Of a stretch of 49,905 nucleotides of DNA, positions 42,654 to 49,905 are shown piece by piece. The stretch's first letter is position 1. Each line of letters opens with the position of its first letter. Source of the DNA: an uncultured Lachnospiraceae bacterium (GTDB taxonomy: Bacteria > Bacillota > Clostridia > Lachnospirales > Lachnospiraceae); contig CAMUMG010000015.1 of NCBI GenBank assembly GCA_947089905.1, positions 1 to 49,905 of the forward strand, written 5' to 3'. The translations under genes and the position numbers were made by a program. The notes under the pieces were generated by a model that saw only the letters and a list, made by a program, of their open reading frames with translations, made no database searches and was not told the DNA's origin.

Positions 42654-43631
42654 CTACATAATAAAAAACAAGAGAACAAAGGATATAAAAGATTGAAGAA
42701 TAACAAACCGAAATACAGTTTGTGTATCTGACCATCCCAAGTTTTTACGAACGTGATCATGAATAGGAGTTCTTATATTTGTTAAAATCTTAATTTTCAA
42801 AAATCTTTTTAAAGCAACTTTTAATAGACCAAGTCCTCCATCTACAATAAAAACTAAAGCGGCTGGAATATAAACAAAAGGACTACCAGTTTTTAATGCT
42901 AAAATAGCAATAAAGAACCCAATCGCTCTTGAACCTGCATCGCCCATTAATAGTTTGCTTGGTGAAGCATTAAACCAGAGATATCCTAAAATACATACTA
43001 CCATTAATAATGTTAGTTGACTGTAGGCTGCATGGTGAAGTTTGGAACTAAAAATAATATAAAAGGTAATTAAAGTAGCAATAGAGATGCTTCCACTTAA
43101 TCCATCCACTCCATCTGAACAATTCGTAACATTGATTGAAACCCAAATCAAAATCATAGCAAGAAAAATGAAAACTGCCCTTGGAAGAGTAATAGAAGTT
43201 CCTGTAAGTAAAATGGTAAAAGTCGATGAATTAAAATTTACATAGGTAAAAGCACAAATAAAAGCAATTACCAGATCAATCAGTCCCTTTTTATATTCTC
43301 CCCACGGAGTTTTCGAACTATCATCAAGATAGCCACTTAACATAGCCGCGACAAGCATAATTAAATAAATAAAAAGTTCTCTAAAGTTATTGTCTTGACC
43401 GATTGGAACAAAAAAAAGAGCTAAAAAGGAAAAAACAAGAATAAAAACAATACCCGCCCCTCGTGGTTTTCCCTGAGATAAAACACCGTTGACTGCAAAT
43501 GCCCGTCCGCCATCTCTTGGAAGAACTGTCTGAAGAACTTTAAGTAACATACAGGTTAATAAAAATCCAAGTAAAAGACCGGTAAAGGCAATTCCTTTTG
43601 TAAAAGAACTGTCAAAAAGTGAATAAAGCAT
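42654..43631 (-). CDS. MraY-like phospho-sugar transferase (glycosyltransferase family 4)
   Basis: 325 residues, about ten membrane helices. Family motifs: GKPRGAGIVF (~55-64), GYLDDSSKTPWGEYKKG with the DD pair (~100-116), NVTNCSDGVDGLSGS (~165-179), LMGDAGSRAIGF (~225-236) and TPIHDHVRKNLGW (~287-299). These fit MraY, which joins phospho-MurNAc-pentapeptide to undecaprenyl phosphate. In most MraY the last motif is TPxHHH; here the middle His is Asp. It stands alone rather than in a cell-wall cluster, so it could be a second copy or a related transferase. Confidence 0.8.
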   Translation of the reverse strand: MLYSLFDSSFTKGIAFTGLLLGFLLTCMLLKVLQTVLPRDGGRAFAVNGVLSQGKPRGAGIVFILVFSFLALFFVPIGQDNNFRELFIYLIMLVAAMLSGYLDDSSKTPWGEYKKGLIDLVIAFICAFTYVNFNSSTFTILLTGTSITLPRAVFIFLAMILIWVSINVTNCSDGVDGLSGSISIATLITFYIIFSSKLHHAAYSQLTLLMVVCILGYLWFNASPSKLLMGDAGSRAIGFFIAILALKTGSPFVYIPAALVFIVDGGLGLLKVALKRFLKIKILTNIRTPIHDHVRKNLGWSDTQTVFRFVILQSFISFVLLFFIM

Positions 43632-43687
43632 GATTGATCTCCTCCAAAAGACTTGATGATATTTACAAAATAGAAATGTACCTGTTT

Positions 43688-43716
43688 ATTGTACTATAAA
43701 AATTTTAGATTGTACA
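43688..43716 (-). promoter_or_regulatory. Putative promoter of the MraY-like gene
   Basis: Minus strand TGTACA (43716-43711), 17 bases, TACAAT (43693-43688), about 57 bases before the ATG. Confidence 0.5.
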
Positions 43717-43764
43717 GATACTTTTTCCTAGAACGGAGAAAATTTCCTGATGATTTGTTTTCCC

Positions 43765-43793
43765 TTGCGAATATATGATAAAACGTTTATAAT
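43765..43793 (+). promoter_or_regulatory. Promoter of the NADAR operon
   Basis: TTGCGA (43765-43770), 17 bases, TATAAT (43788-43793), 30 bases before the ATG. Confidence 0.8.
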
Positions 43794-43822
43794 AAAAGAA
43801 AGATTCATGAAAGGAAAAAAGA

Positions 43823-44713
43823 ATGAACTCGAAATTAAAAGAACAAATGTTGCCATGCTGGTTAGAACATCGCTGGATTAGTCCATTTTCCATTGGATGG
43901 AGAATGGGTGTAGGAGAATCGTATCGTTTAAAATGGTTAAAATGGTTGAAAAGTTTACCTCTAAAGGAACAACAAGATTATATAAAACAATTTCCAGAAC
44001 CAAAAATGTGGAAGTGGGGAGGACTTTGGAAGGAATCCGAAGAAGAGCCTGAAGAAGATTTTGGATATGTTAATGAATTTCATTCCATTACTTTTTGGAA
44101 TAGAGAGGGTATTCCATCTTATTGCTATTCTGATTTATTAAAAGATGTACAAAATGGTATATCAAAGAAATATCTTCATTTTTGGGGAGCTACTCCAGAT
44201 AAAAATGGGGAAATTACAAAAAGTTGTCTAAGTCAGTGGTGGATGGAAGATTTTCAGGTAGATACGATAACATATTGTTGTATGGAACAATATATGATGG
44301 CAGAAAAGGCGAGATTATTTGGTGATAAAAAGACAGAAGAAAAAATTTTGCACTGTAATATTCCGGGAAAAATAAAAGCATTAGGTCGTAAAGTAGAAGG
44401 ATTTGATGAAGAAGTTTGGCAAATCTGCCGCTATTCTATTGTTTTAAATGGAAACTATTATAAATTTTCACAAAATCAAAGACTTTGGAATTTTTTAAAT
44501 GCGACAAAAGATAGGGTTTTAGTAGAAGCTAGTCCCTATGATAGAATTTGGGGCATTGGACTAGCAGAAGATAAGAAGGAGGCAGTTGCTCCAGAACATT
44601 GGAAGGGAATAAATTTATTGGGATTTGCTTTAATAGAAGTTCGAGAGGAGTTAAGGCGTGTTTTGAAAGGATTAGAGAGCTTTGATAGGCAGAAAAGAGG
44701 AGAGAATGAATGA
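43823..44713 (+). CDS. NADAR (YbiA-like) domain protein with N-terminal extension
   Basis: 296 residues with a GAAAGGA ribosome site. A NADAR domain covers ~117-280: HFWGATPDKNG, CCMEQYMMAEKARLFGD (Glu155, Lys162), ALGRKVEGFDEEVW, KFSQNQRLWNFLNATKD, LVEASPYDRIWGIGL and APEHWKGINLLGFALIEVRE. NADAR proteins hydrolyse N-glycosidic bonds: YbiA acts on early riboflavin intermediates, and others strip ADP-ribose from guanine in DNA. The first ~115 residues (CWLEHRWISPFSIGWRMGVG) are an extension I cannot place. The stop overlaps the start of the partner gene (ATGA). Confidence 0.88.
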   Translation: MNSKLKEQMLPCWLEHRWISPFSIGWRMGVGESYRLKWLKWLKSLPLKEQQDYIKQFPEPKMWKWGGLWKESEEEPEEDFGYVNEFHSITFWNREGIPSYCYSDLLKDVQNGISKKYLHFWGATPDKNGEITKSCLSQWWMEDFQVDTITYCCMEQYMMAEKARLFGDKKTEEKILHCNIPGKIKALGRKVEGFDEEVWQICRYSIVLNGNYYKFSQNQRLWNFLNATKDRVLVEASPYDRIWGIGLAEDKKEAVAPEHWKGINLLGFALIEVREELRRVLKGLESFDRQKRGENE

Positions 44714-45630
44714 AACAAATCTATAACAGAAGAAAAATTGAGGGTGTCAGTACAGTTGGAATTATTCGAAATGGAGGGTATCATGTTTTTGAAATGCCTG
44801 TTTATGAAGATGGAAGTTTTGACTGTTGGCATAGAATTGATTTTACAGGACTTCGCAAAGATTTAGAACGACGCTGGTTGGTTTGTCAAGTTCCGCAAGG
44901 AGAAAAAATCAGCATTTTGGGGCTTGCAACTATCTTAGTAGAGAAAGCAGAATTTTCGTTTGATGAAAAAGAGTATTATAAATATTTAGAACACCTAGTT
45001 CATATGATGAATCACAAATTAGAAGGTCTTTATGTAGAAACAGAGGAACAAAAACAAAAATGGGAAAAGCACCGTGTAGGATGGAATGCTAAAGGAATAC
45101 CATTTAAACTACAACATTCAATAGGATATTCTACATTGAATGGAGAAAGCACATGGGTTTTTTATTCTTCTGATAAAACACAAAATATTGAACTTGCACA
45201 GATAACAGCATATGAAGATGGAACTTTTGAATTGAATAAGGAAGAAGGAGAATACAAAACCTTAGAAGAAATTCAAAAGATGTTTTCAGAAGGAAAATTG
45301 TTTGCAGAACAAAAAGATTCTGCGTGGTTTAATTTGGGGGATTTAGGAAAAGTTTATGGAAAACTAATCCATTCAGTCAATTCAAAGGAAAAGATAAAAG
45401 AGATTGAACAGATTGGACTAAAACTGACAAAACAGCCAATAGCATATGATATTTGCGAGAGTTATTACTATCAATATTTAAGAAATCCTTGTGAAATAAA
45501 TCGTCAGTTATTAAAAGATGCCTATGAAAAAGTACCAGAACATGAACGATGTTATTTAGGAGATATGGATACATTAGACAGTGATTTTAGGCGCATTATC
45601 TATCATCCAGAAGTCAAAAGAGAAGTTTAA
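44710..45630 (+). CDS. Uncharacterised partner of the NADAR protein (DUF7638-like)
   Basis: 306 residues, soluble, coupled to the NADAR gene by a 4-base overlap. It has two related beta-rich halves: ~1-100 (GIIRNGGYHVFEMPVYEDGS, then DCWHRIDF) and ~135-225 (WVFYSSDKTQNIELAQITAY with EDGTFELNKEE). A helical end follows, with the distinctive KVPEHERCYLGDMDTLDSDF and RRIIYHPEVKREV. I recall this end as a conserved feature of a DUF7638-like family in Firmicutes; its function is not known to me. The neighbour suggests ADP-ribose or NAD-linked biology. There is no toxin gene such as darT beside it. Confidence 0.6.
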   Translation: MKQIYNRRKIEGVSTVGIIRNGGYHVFEMPVYEDGSFDCWHRIDFTGLRKDLERRWLVCQVPQGEKISILGLATILVEKAEFSFDEKEYYKYLEHLVHMMNHKLEGLYVETEEQKQKWEKHRVGWNAKGIPFKLQHSIGYSTLNGESTWVFYSSDKTQNIELAQITAYEDGTFELNKEEGEYKTLEEIQKMFSEGKLFAEQKDSAWFNLGDLGKVYGKLIHSVNSKEKIKEIEQIGLKLTKQPIAYDICESYYYQYLRNPCEINRQLLKDAYEKVPEHERCYLGDMDTLDSDFRRIIYHPEVKREV

Positions 45631-45670
45631 TTTAGACTGATATTTTTTCATTTTTTTCTTTTGTAAACTA

Positions 45671-45679
45671 TGTTATAAT
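45671..45679 (+). promoter_or_regulatory. Extended -10 promoter of purL
   Basis: TGTTATAAT at 45671-45679: TATAAT with TG one base upstream. The -35 region is a T-run. The leader is about 90 bases long. Confidence 0.65.
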
Positions 45680-45688
45680 GAAGGCTAA

Positions 45689-45758
45689 AGTGATTTGTGT
45701 CTTTGTGCTGCTTGCCACAAAATCGCTAAGTGAAAATACATAATAGATAAAGCAGCAC
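45689..45758 (+). ncRNA. Predicted H-type pseudoknot in the purL leader
   Basis: Stem 1: 45689-45699 pairs with 45716-45727 (11 bp, one bulged A at 45722). Its 16-base loop holds GTGCTGCTT (45705-45713), which pairs perfectly with AAGCAGCAC (45750-45758), extendable by three pairs with one G-U. Stem 2 ends 6 bases before the ribosome site GAGG (45765-45768). Such an arrangement suits a translational switch. It does not carry the conserved bases of the ZTP or guanine riboswitches. Confidence 0.5.
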
Positions 45759-45774
45759 AGAAATGAGGATTAGT

Positions 45775-48700
45775 ATGGCTGATGTAAAAAGAATCTATGT
45801 GGAAAAAAAGCCTCCTTATGCAGTTCGAGCAAAGGAATTAAAAGAAGAATTAAAAAATTATTTGGGATTGAAAAATTTGTCTAATGTTCGTGTTTTAATT
45901 CGCTATGATGTAGAAAATATCAGTGAAGAAACCTATCAAAAAGCACTGGGAACAATCTTTTCCGAACCTCCAGTAGACTTTTTATATGAAGAAAATTTTC
46001 CAATATCAGAAAAAGAACATGTTTTTTCTGTAGAATATCTTCCAGGACAGTTTGATCAGAGGGCAGATTCTGCCGAACAGTGTGTAAAATTATTAAAAGA
46101 GAGTGAAGAACCTTTAATTCGCTCGGCAGTTACTTATGTCTTAGAAGGAGAATTGTCAGAAGAAGATTTTGAACGTGTAAAGTCATATTGTATTAATCCA
46201 GTTGATTCCAGACAGACAGGAGAAAAAAAGCTGGAAACTTTGGCAACCGTTTTTGAAAGTCCTGCTGATGTTGCAATCTTAGAAGGATTTTTAGATATGA
46301 AGAAAGATGAATTGAAAAAGTTATATGATTCTTTAGGACTTGCTATGACTTTTCAGGATTTTTTACATATTCAAAACTATTTTAAGACAGAAAAACACAC
46401 CAATCCTTCTATGACAGAAATAAGAGTATTGGATACATATTGGTCAGATCACTGTCGTCATACAACATTTTTAACAGAATTAACCGACGTTTCCTTTGAA
46501 GAGGGAGCATATCAAAAACCGATAAAAGATACTTATAATAAATATATTTCTGATCGAGAAAAATTATATCAAAAAAGAAGCGATAAATATGTTTCTTTAA
46601 TGGATATTGCGCTGATGGGAATGAAAAAGCTTCGGGCAGAGGGCAAGTTGGAGGATATGGAAGTTTCAGATGAAATCAATGCTTGTTCTATCGTTGTTCC
46701 TGTAGAGATAGAAGGAGTAACTGAAGAATGGCTAGTTTTCTTTAAAAATGAAACTCATAACCATCCAACAGAAATTGAACCATTTGGAGGGGCAGCAACT
46801 TGTTTAGGAGGGGCAATTCGAGATCCACTTTCAGGAAGAGGCTATGTCTATCAAGCGATGCGTGTCACAGGGGCAGCAGATCCTACAGTTCCATTAAAAG
46901 ATACATTAGAAGGAAAGCTTCCACAGCGTAAAATTGTTACAGGGGCAGCAAAGGGTTATAGTTCTTATGGAAATCAAATTGGACTTGCAACTGGATTAGT
47001 AGATGAAATTTATCATCCAAATTATGTAGCAAAACGGATGGAGATTGGTGCAGTTATGGGAGCTGCTCCAAGAAAGAATGTTATTAGAGAAAATTCTGAT
47101 CCAGGTGATATTATTTTACTTTTAGGAGGAAGAACCGGAAGAGATGGCTGTGGTGGAGCAACAGGATCCTCAAAAGTACATACTACAGAATCCATTCATA
47201 CATGTGGAGCAGAAGTACAAAAGGGAAATCCGCCAACAGAACGTAAACTTCAAAGATTATTCCGTCGTAAAGAAGTCAGCAGACTGATCAAAAAATGTAA
47301 TGATTTTGGAGCAGGTGGTGTGTCTGTTGCAATCGGAGAATTAGCACCAGGACTTAAAATCGATCTGGATAAAGTACCAAAAAAATATGCAGGATTAGAT
47401 GGAACAGAGCTTGCTATTTCCGAATCTCAAGAGCGGATGGCAATTGTTGTAGATCCAAAAGATGTAGATCAGATGTTACTTTTTGCAGAAGAGGAAAATT
47501 TAGAGGCTGTTGCTGTTGCAGAAGTGACAAAAGAACCAAGACTTGTTATGCAGTGGAGAGGAAAAGTAATCGTCGATATTTCGAGAGCCTTTTTAGATAC
47601 CAACGGAGCACATCAAGAAGCAAAAGCGATTGTTACAATACCAAATAAAGAAGAAAGTTATTTTAAAAGAGGAGCTTCTTATCCAGCTTATGAAGAACCG
47701 AAACAAAAGTCCCCTGCTAATTTGAAAGAACAATGGCTTACCATGCTATCAGACTTAAATGTCTGCTCGAAAAAGGGATTAGTAGAGATGTTTGACTCTT
47801 CGATTGGTGCGTCTACTGTGACGATGCCATATGGAGGTAAATATCAGCTTACTCCAATTCAGACGATGACAGCAAAACTTCCTGTGCTACATGGTTCTTG
47901 TAATACAGTAACAATGATGAGCTATGGATATGATCCATATCTGTCTAGCTGGAGTCCATTTCATGGGGCTGTTTATGCAGTTCTTGCCTCTGTGGCAAAA
48001 ATTGTTGCAGCAGGTGGAGATTTTACAAAGATCCGTTTTACTTTCCAAGAATATTTCCGCCGTCTTGGAACAGATCCAAAACGCTGGGGTGAACCACTTG
48101 CGGCATTACTTGGGGCATATGATGCACAAATTAAGTTAGGTCTTCCGTCTATTGGTGGAAAAGACAGTATGTCAGGCAGCTTTAATGAAATTGATGTACC
48201 ACCGACTTTGGTATCCTTCGCTGTAGATATTGCAAAAACAGAAGAGGTAATCACTCCAGAATTAAAGCAGGCAGGCAACATTCTTGTTCATTTTGAAGTA
48301 AAAAAAGACTCCTATGAACTGCCTGACTATGAAAAAGTAAAAGCTCTATACACAAATATTACTACTTTAATCCGTCGTAAGATATTATGTTCTGCTTATG
48401 TCATTGGAGCGAAAGGTATTGCTGAAGCGGTCAGTAAGATGGCATTTGGAAATAAATTAGGTGTTAGACTACATAATGATCGAGAAAATAACCTCTGGTT
48501 TTTGCCAGAACCGGGTTCAATTATTGCGGAAATGACAAAACAAGATCTTGCCATTTTAGATGAAATGGGACTGGATTATGATTATTTTGGAGAAGTTATA
48601 CCAGAGTCAATCATTTGCTGCGGTGAAACAAATTTGACATTAAAAGAGGCATTAGACGCATGGACAAAGCCATTAGAATCTGTATTCCCAACGAGATCTG

Positions 48701-49584
48701 GAGCAGATAAAGAAGAAAAAACTGTCCATCCAGAAACAATATGTTTTGATTCAAAGACCATTTATACTACTAAAAATAAAATAGCAAAACCAAATGTTTT
48801 TATCCCTGTTTTTCCGGGAACAAATTGTGAATACGATACATTAAGAGCATTTGAACGTGCAGGAGCAAACGTAACTACAGTTGTTTTCAAAAATTTGGAT
48901 GAAAGAAATATAAAAGAATCTGTAGCTGCATTTGAACAGGCAATCCAACAGGCTCAAATTTTAATGTTCCCAGGAGGTTTTTCCGCAGGGGATGAACCAG
49001 ATGGTTCAGGCAAATTTATTGCGACAGCTTTTCGAAATATTAGAATCAGTGACGCAGTCAATGATCTATTAAAGAAAAGAGATGGACTAATTCTTGGAAT
49101 TTGTAACGGATTTCAGGCAATTATTAAATTGGGATTGGTTCCCTATGGAGAAATTAGACCACAGACAGAAGATTCTCCAACTTTGACTACAAATCATATT
49201 GGTCGTCACATTTCCAAGTCTGTTTATACAAAAGTAGTAACGAATCAGTCACCTTGGCTGATGAGGGCAAAATTAGGCGGAATTTATGCTATTCCAGCTT
49301 CTCATGGAGAAGGGCGTTTTGTAGCAAGTGAAGAATGGCTAAAAAAATTAAAAGAAAGTGGACAAATTGCAACACAGTATGTTGATATCAATGGAAATCC
49401 AACAATGGATGAAGACTTTAATCCAAATGGTTCTTATTTTGCAGTTGAAGGAATTACCAGTCCAGACGGTCGAGTTCTAGGAAAAATGGCACATTCAGAA
49501 CGAATTGGCGATCATGTAGCAATCAATATTATAGGAGAACAAAATCAACACATTTTTGAAAGTGGAGTAGATTACTTTCGTTAA
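45775..49584 (+). CDS. purL: Phosphoribosylformylglycinamidine synthase, single-chain
   Basis: The start is ATG 45775 behind GAGG; an in-frame ATG at 45763 precedes the ribosome site. The 1269-residue protein joins the synthetase and glutaminase parts in one chain, as in many Clostridia. Visible parts: N-terminal PurS-like region (~1-150); synthetase with LDTYWSDHCRHTTFLTELTD, FKNETHNHPTEIEPFGGAAT, GGKDSMSGSF; C-terminal class I glutaminase with FPGTNCEYDTLRAFERAGA, nucleophile Cys1110 in GICNGFQ and the His/Glu of SHGEGRF. It makes FGAM from FGAR, Gln and ATP, step four of purine synthesis. Other pur genes are not in the window, so it is expressed alone. Confidence 0.97.
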   Translation: MADVKRIYVEKKPPYAVRAKELKEELKNYLGLKNLSNVRVLIRYDVENISEETYQKALGTIFSEPPVDFLYEENFPISEKEHVFSVEYLPGQFDQRADSAEQCVKLLKESEEPLIRSAVTYVLEGELSEEDFERVKSYCINPVDSRQTGEKKLETLATVFESPADVAILEGFLDMKKDELKKLYDSLGLAMTFQDFLHIQNYFKTEKHTNPSMTEIRVLDTYWSDHCRHTTFLTELTDVSFEEGAYQKPIKDTYNKYISDREKLYQKRSDKYVSLMDIALMGMKKLRAEGKLEDMEVSDEINACSIVVPVEIEGVTEEWLVFFKNETHNHPTEIEPFGGAATCLGGAIRDPLSGRGYVYQAMRVTGAADPTVPLKDTLEGKLPQRKIVTGAAKGYSSYGNQIGLATGLVDEIYHPNYVAKRMEIGAVMGAAPRKNVIRENSDPGDIILLLGGRTGRDGCGGATGSSKVHTTESIHTCGAEVQKGNPPTERKLQRLFRRKEVSRLIKKCNDFGAGGVSVAIGELAPGLKIDLDKVPKKYAGLDGTELAISESQERMAIVVDPKDVDQMLLFAEEENLEAVAVAEVTKEPRLVMQWRGKVIVDISRAFLDTNGAHQEAKAIVTIPNKEESYFKRGASYPAYEEPKQKSPANLKEQWLTMLSDLNVCSKKGLVEMFDSSIGASTVTMPYGGKYQLTPIQTMTAKLPVLHGSCNTVTMMSYGYDPYLSSWSPFHGAVYAVLASVAKIVAAGGDFTKIRFTFQEYFRRLGTDPKRWGEPLAALLGAYDAQIKLGLPSIGGKDSMSGSFNEIDVPPTLVSFAVDIAKTEEVITPELKQAGNILVHFEVKKDSYELPDYEKVKALYTNITTLIRRKILCSAYVIGAKGIAEAVSKMAFGNKLGVRLHNDRENNLWFLPEPGSIIAEMTKQDLAILDEMGLDYDYFGEVIPESIICCGETNLTLKEALDAWTKPLESVFPTRSGADKEEKTVHPETICFDSKTIYTTKNKIAKPNVFIPVFPGTNCEYDTLRAFERAGANVTTVVFKNLDERNIKESVAAFEQAIQQAQILMFPGGFSAGDEPDGSGKFIATAFRNIRISDAVNDLLKKRDGLILGICNGFQAIIKLGLVPYGEIRPQTEDSPTLTTNHIGRHISKSVYTKVVTNQSPWLMRAKLGGIYAIPASHGEGRFVASEEWLKKLKESGQIATQYVDINGNPTMDEDFNPNGSYFAVEGITSPDGRVLGKMAHSERIGDHVAINIIGEQNQHIFESGVDYFR

Positions 49585-49610
49585 ATAAAAATCAAAAAGT
49601 AAAGTTATAT

Positions 49611-49680
49611 AAGGGGCTGTCGCAATAAGCGTTAAATAAACAATATATTGTATATGATTTCCTTAATGGGACAGCCCCTT
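49611..49680. mobile_element. 70-bp MITE-like inverted-repeat element (also a possible purL terminator)
   Basis: The ends AAGGGGCTGTC (49611-49621) and GACAGCCCCTT (49670-49680) are perfect 11-bp inverted repeats, extended imperfectly (15 of 17 match). The 48-base centre is AT-rich and holds the palindrome ACAATATATTGT. GGGGCTGTC-type ends occur on several IS families. There is no open frame. A T-run after the stem is missing, which speaks against a plain terminator. Confidence 0.45.
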
Positions 49681-49699
49681 AGTTTATTAAACTTTTAAC

Positions 49700-49728
49700 T
49701 TGACAATTTGTTTGCAATTTGATACAAT
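49700..49728 (+). promoter_or_regulatory. Promoter of the tRNA-Val/tRNA-Met cluster
   Basis: TTGACA (49700-49705), 17 bases, TACAAT (49723-49728), ending 39 bases before tRNA-Val. Confidence 0.88.
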
Positions 49729-49767
49729 ATGCTACATACTCATGAAATGGATGAGAAACCATGATAT

Positions 49768-49840
49768 GGGATCTTAGCTCAGCTGGGAGAGCATCTGCCT
49801 TACAAGCAGAGGGTCATAGGTTCGAGCCCTATAGGTCCCA
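49768..49840 (+). tRNA. tRNA-Val (anticodon TAC)
   Basis: A full cloverleaf: acceptor GGGATCT/AGGTCCC, anticodon stem TCTGC/GCAGA with loop CTTACAA, T arm with GGTTCGAGCC, discriminator A. CCA is not encoded. Confidence 0.96.
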
Positions 49841-49852
49841 TACTAATATTTT

Positions 49853-49905
49853 GGCGAAGTAGCTCAGTTGGCTAGAGCATACGGTTCATACCCGTAGTGT
49901 CGAGG
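49853..49905 (+). tRNA. tRNA-Met (anticodon CAT), cut by the window end
   Basis: It begins 12 bases after tRNA-Val. The D arm (AGCTCAGTTGGCTAGAGC) and anticodon stem TACGG/CCGTA with loop TTCATAC are visible; the T arm and 3' acceptor strand lie outside the window. The A/T content of the stem end and the lack of three GC pairs suggest the elongator form. Confidence 0.9.

Noticed and set aside
45689..45758. ZTP (pfl) or guanine riboswitch before purL.
   Set aside because: The conserved sequence blocks of those classes are absent; only the pseudoknot shape is similar in general terms.

Overview
The window is low-GC, compact Firmicutes DNA. It most likely comes from a gut-type Clostridia of the family Lachnospiraceae. 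The indications are strong AGGAGG-type ribosome sites throughout, a scaffold/GGGtGRT-family gene pair, DUF6033-like proteins, a one-chain PurL, MsiK-style sugar importers without their own ATPase, and an intramembrane-sensing kinase beside an FtsX-type ABC transporter. The species cannot be named from sequence reading alone.

Left part (1-9.4 kb). The window opens inside a STAND-type protein whose visible C-terminus is twelve exact 126-bp TPR units. Next come a small ribbon-helix-helix protein with an operator-like palindrome in its promoter, a YdjM-like membrane hydrolase, and a PadR regulator with a HAAS/DUF4097 partner whose promoter is covered by an inverted repeat. A membrane-anchored pectinacetylesterase/Notum-like hydrolase follows, then a NifU-like scaffold plus GGGtGRT-protein pair preceded by a candidate structured leader.

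Island-like part (9.4-14.2 kb). A broken tyrosine-recombinase fragment marks the scar of a mobile element. Beside it are a BlaI/M56 (BlaR1-like) regulatory pair and three hydrophilic proteins of families without known function, closed by a terminator.

Housekeeping and stress part on the minus strand (14.3-21.8 kb). It holds two MGMT-family genes, tRNA-Gly(CCC), an ABC exporter, a nitroreductase, a two-component system and a Cu/Zn-SOD-family protein. The ABC promoter carries 11-bp-spaced GTCA(C/T) repeats that look like the binding site of the neighbouring response regulator.

Sugar locus (21.9-42.6 kb). Thirteen genes on the plus strand: two substrate-binding proteins, two pairs of MalF/MalG-type permeases, an NHL/TPR membrane protein, a Yip1 protein, a DUF5696-like protein, a lipoprotein GH30 hydrolase, a LacI-type regulator, and GH35 and GH2 beta-galactosidases. 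Three near-identical 16-bp operators, two at the start of the locus and one before the GH35 gene, fit control by the LacI protein. The enzymes suggest import and breakdown of beta-galactan-type oligosaccharides. No transport ATPase is present.

Right part (42.6 kb to end). It holds a MraY-like transferase, a translationally coupled pair of a NADAR-domain protein and an uncharacterised partner, purL with a predicted H-type pseudoknot in its leader, a small MITE-like inverted-repeat element, and a tRNA-Val/tRNA-Met cluster that runs off the window.
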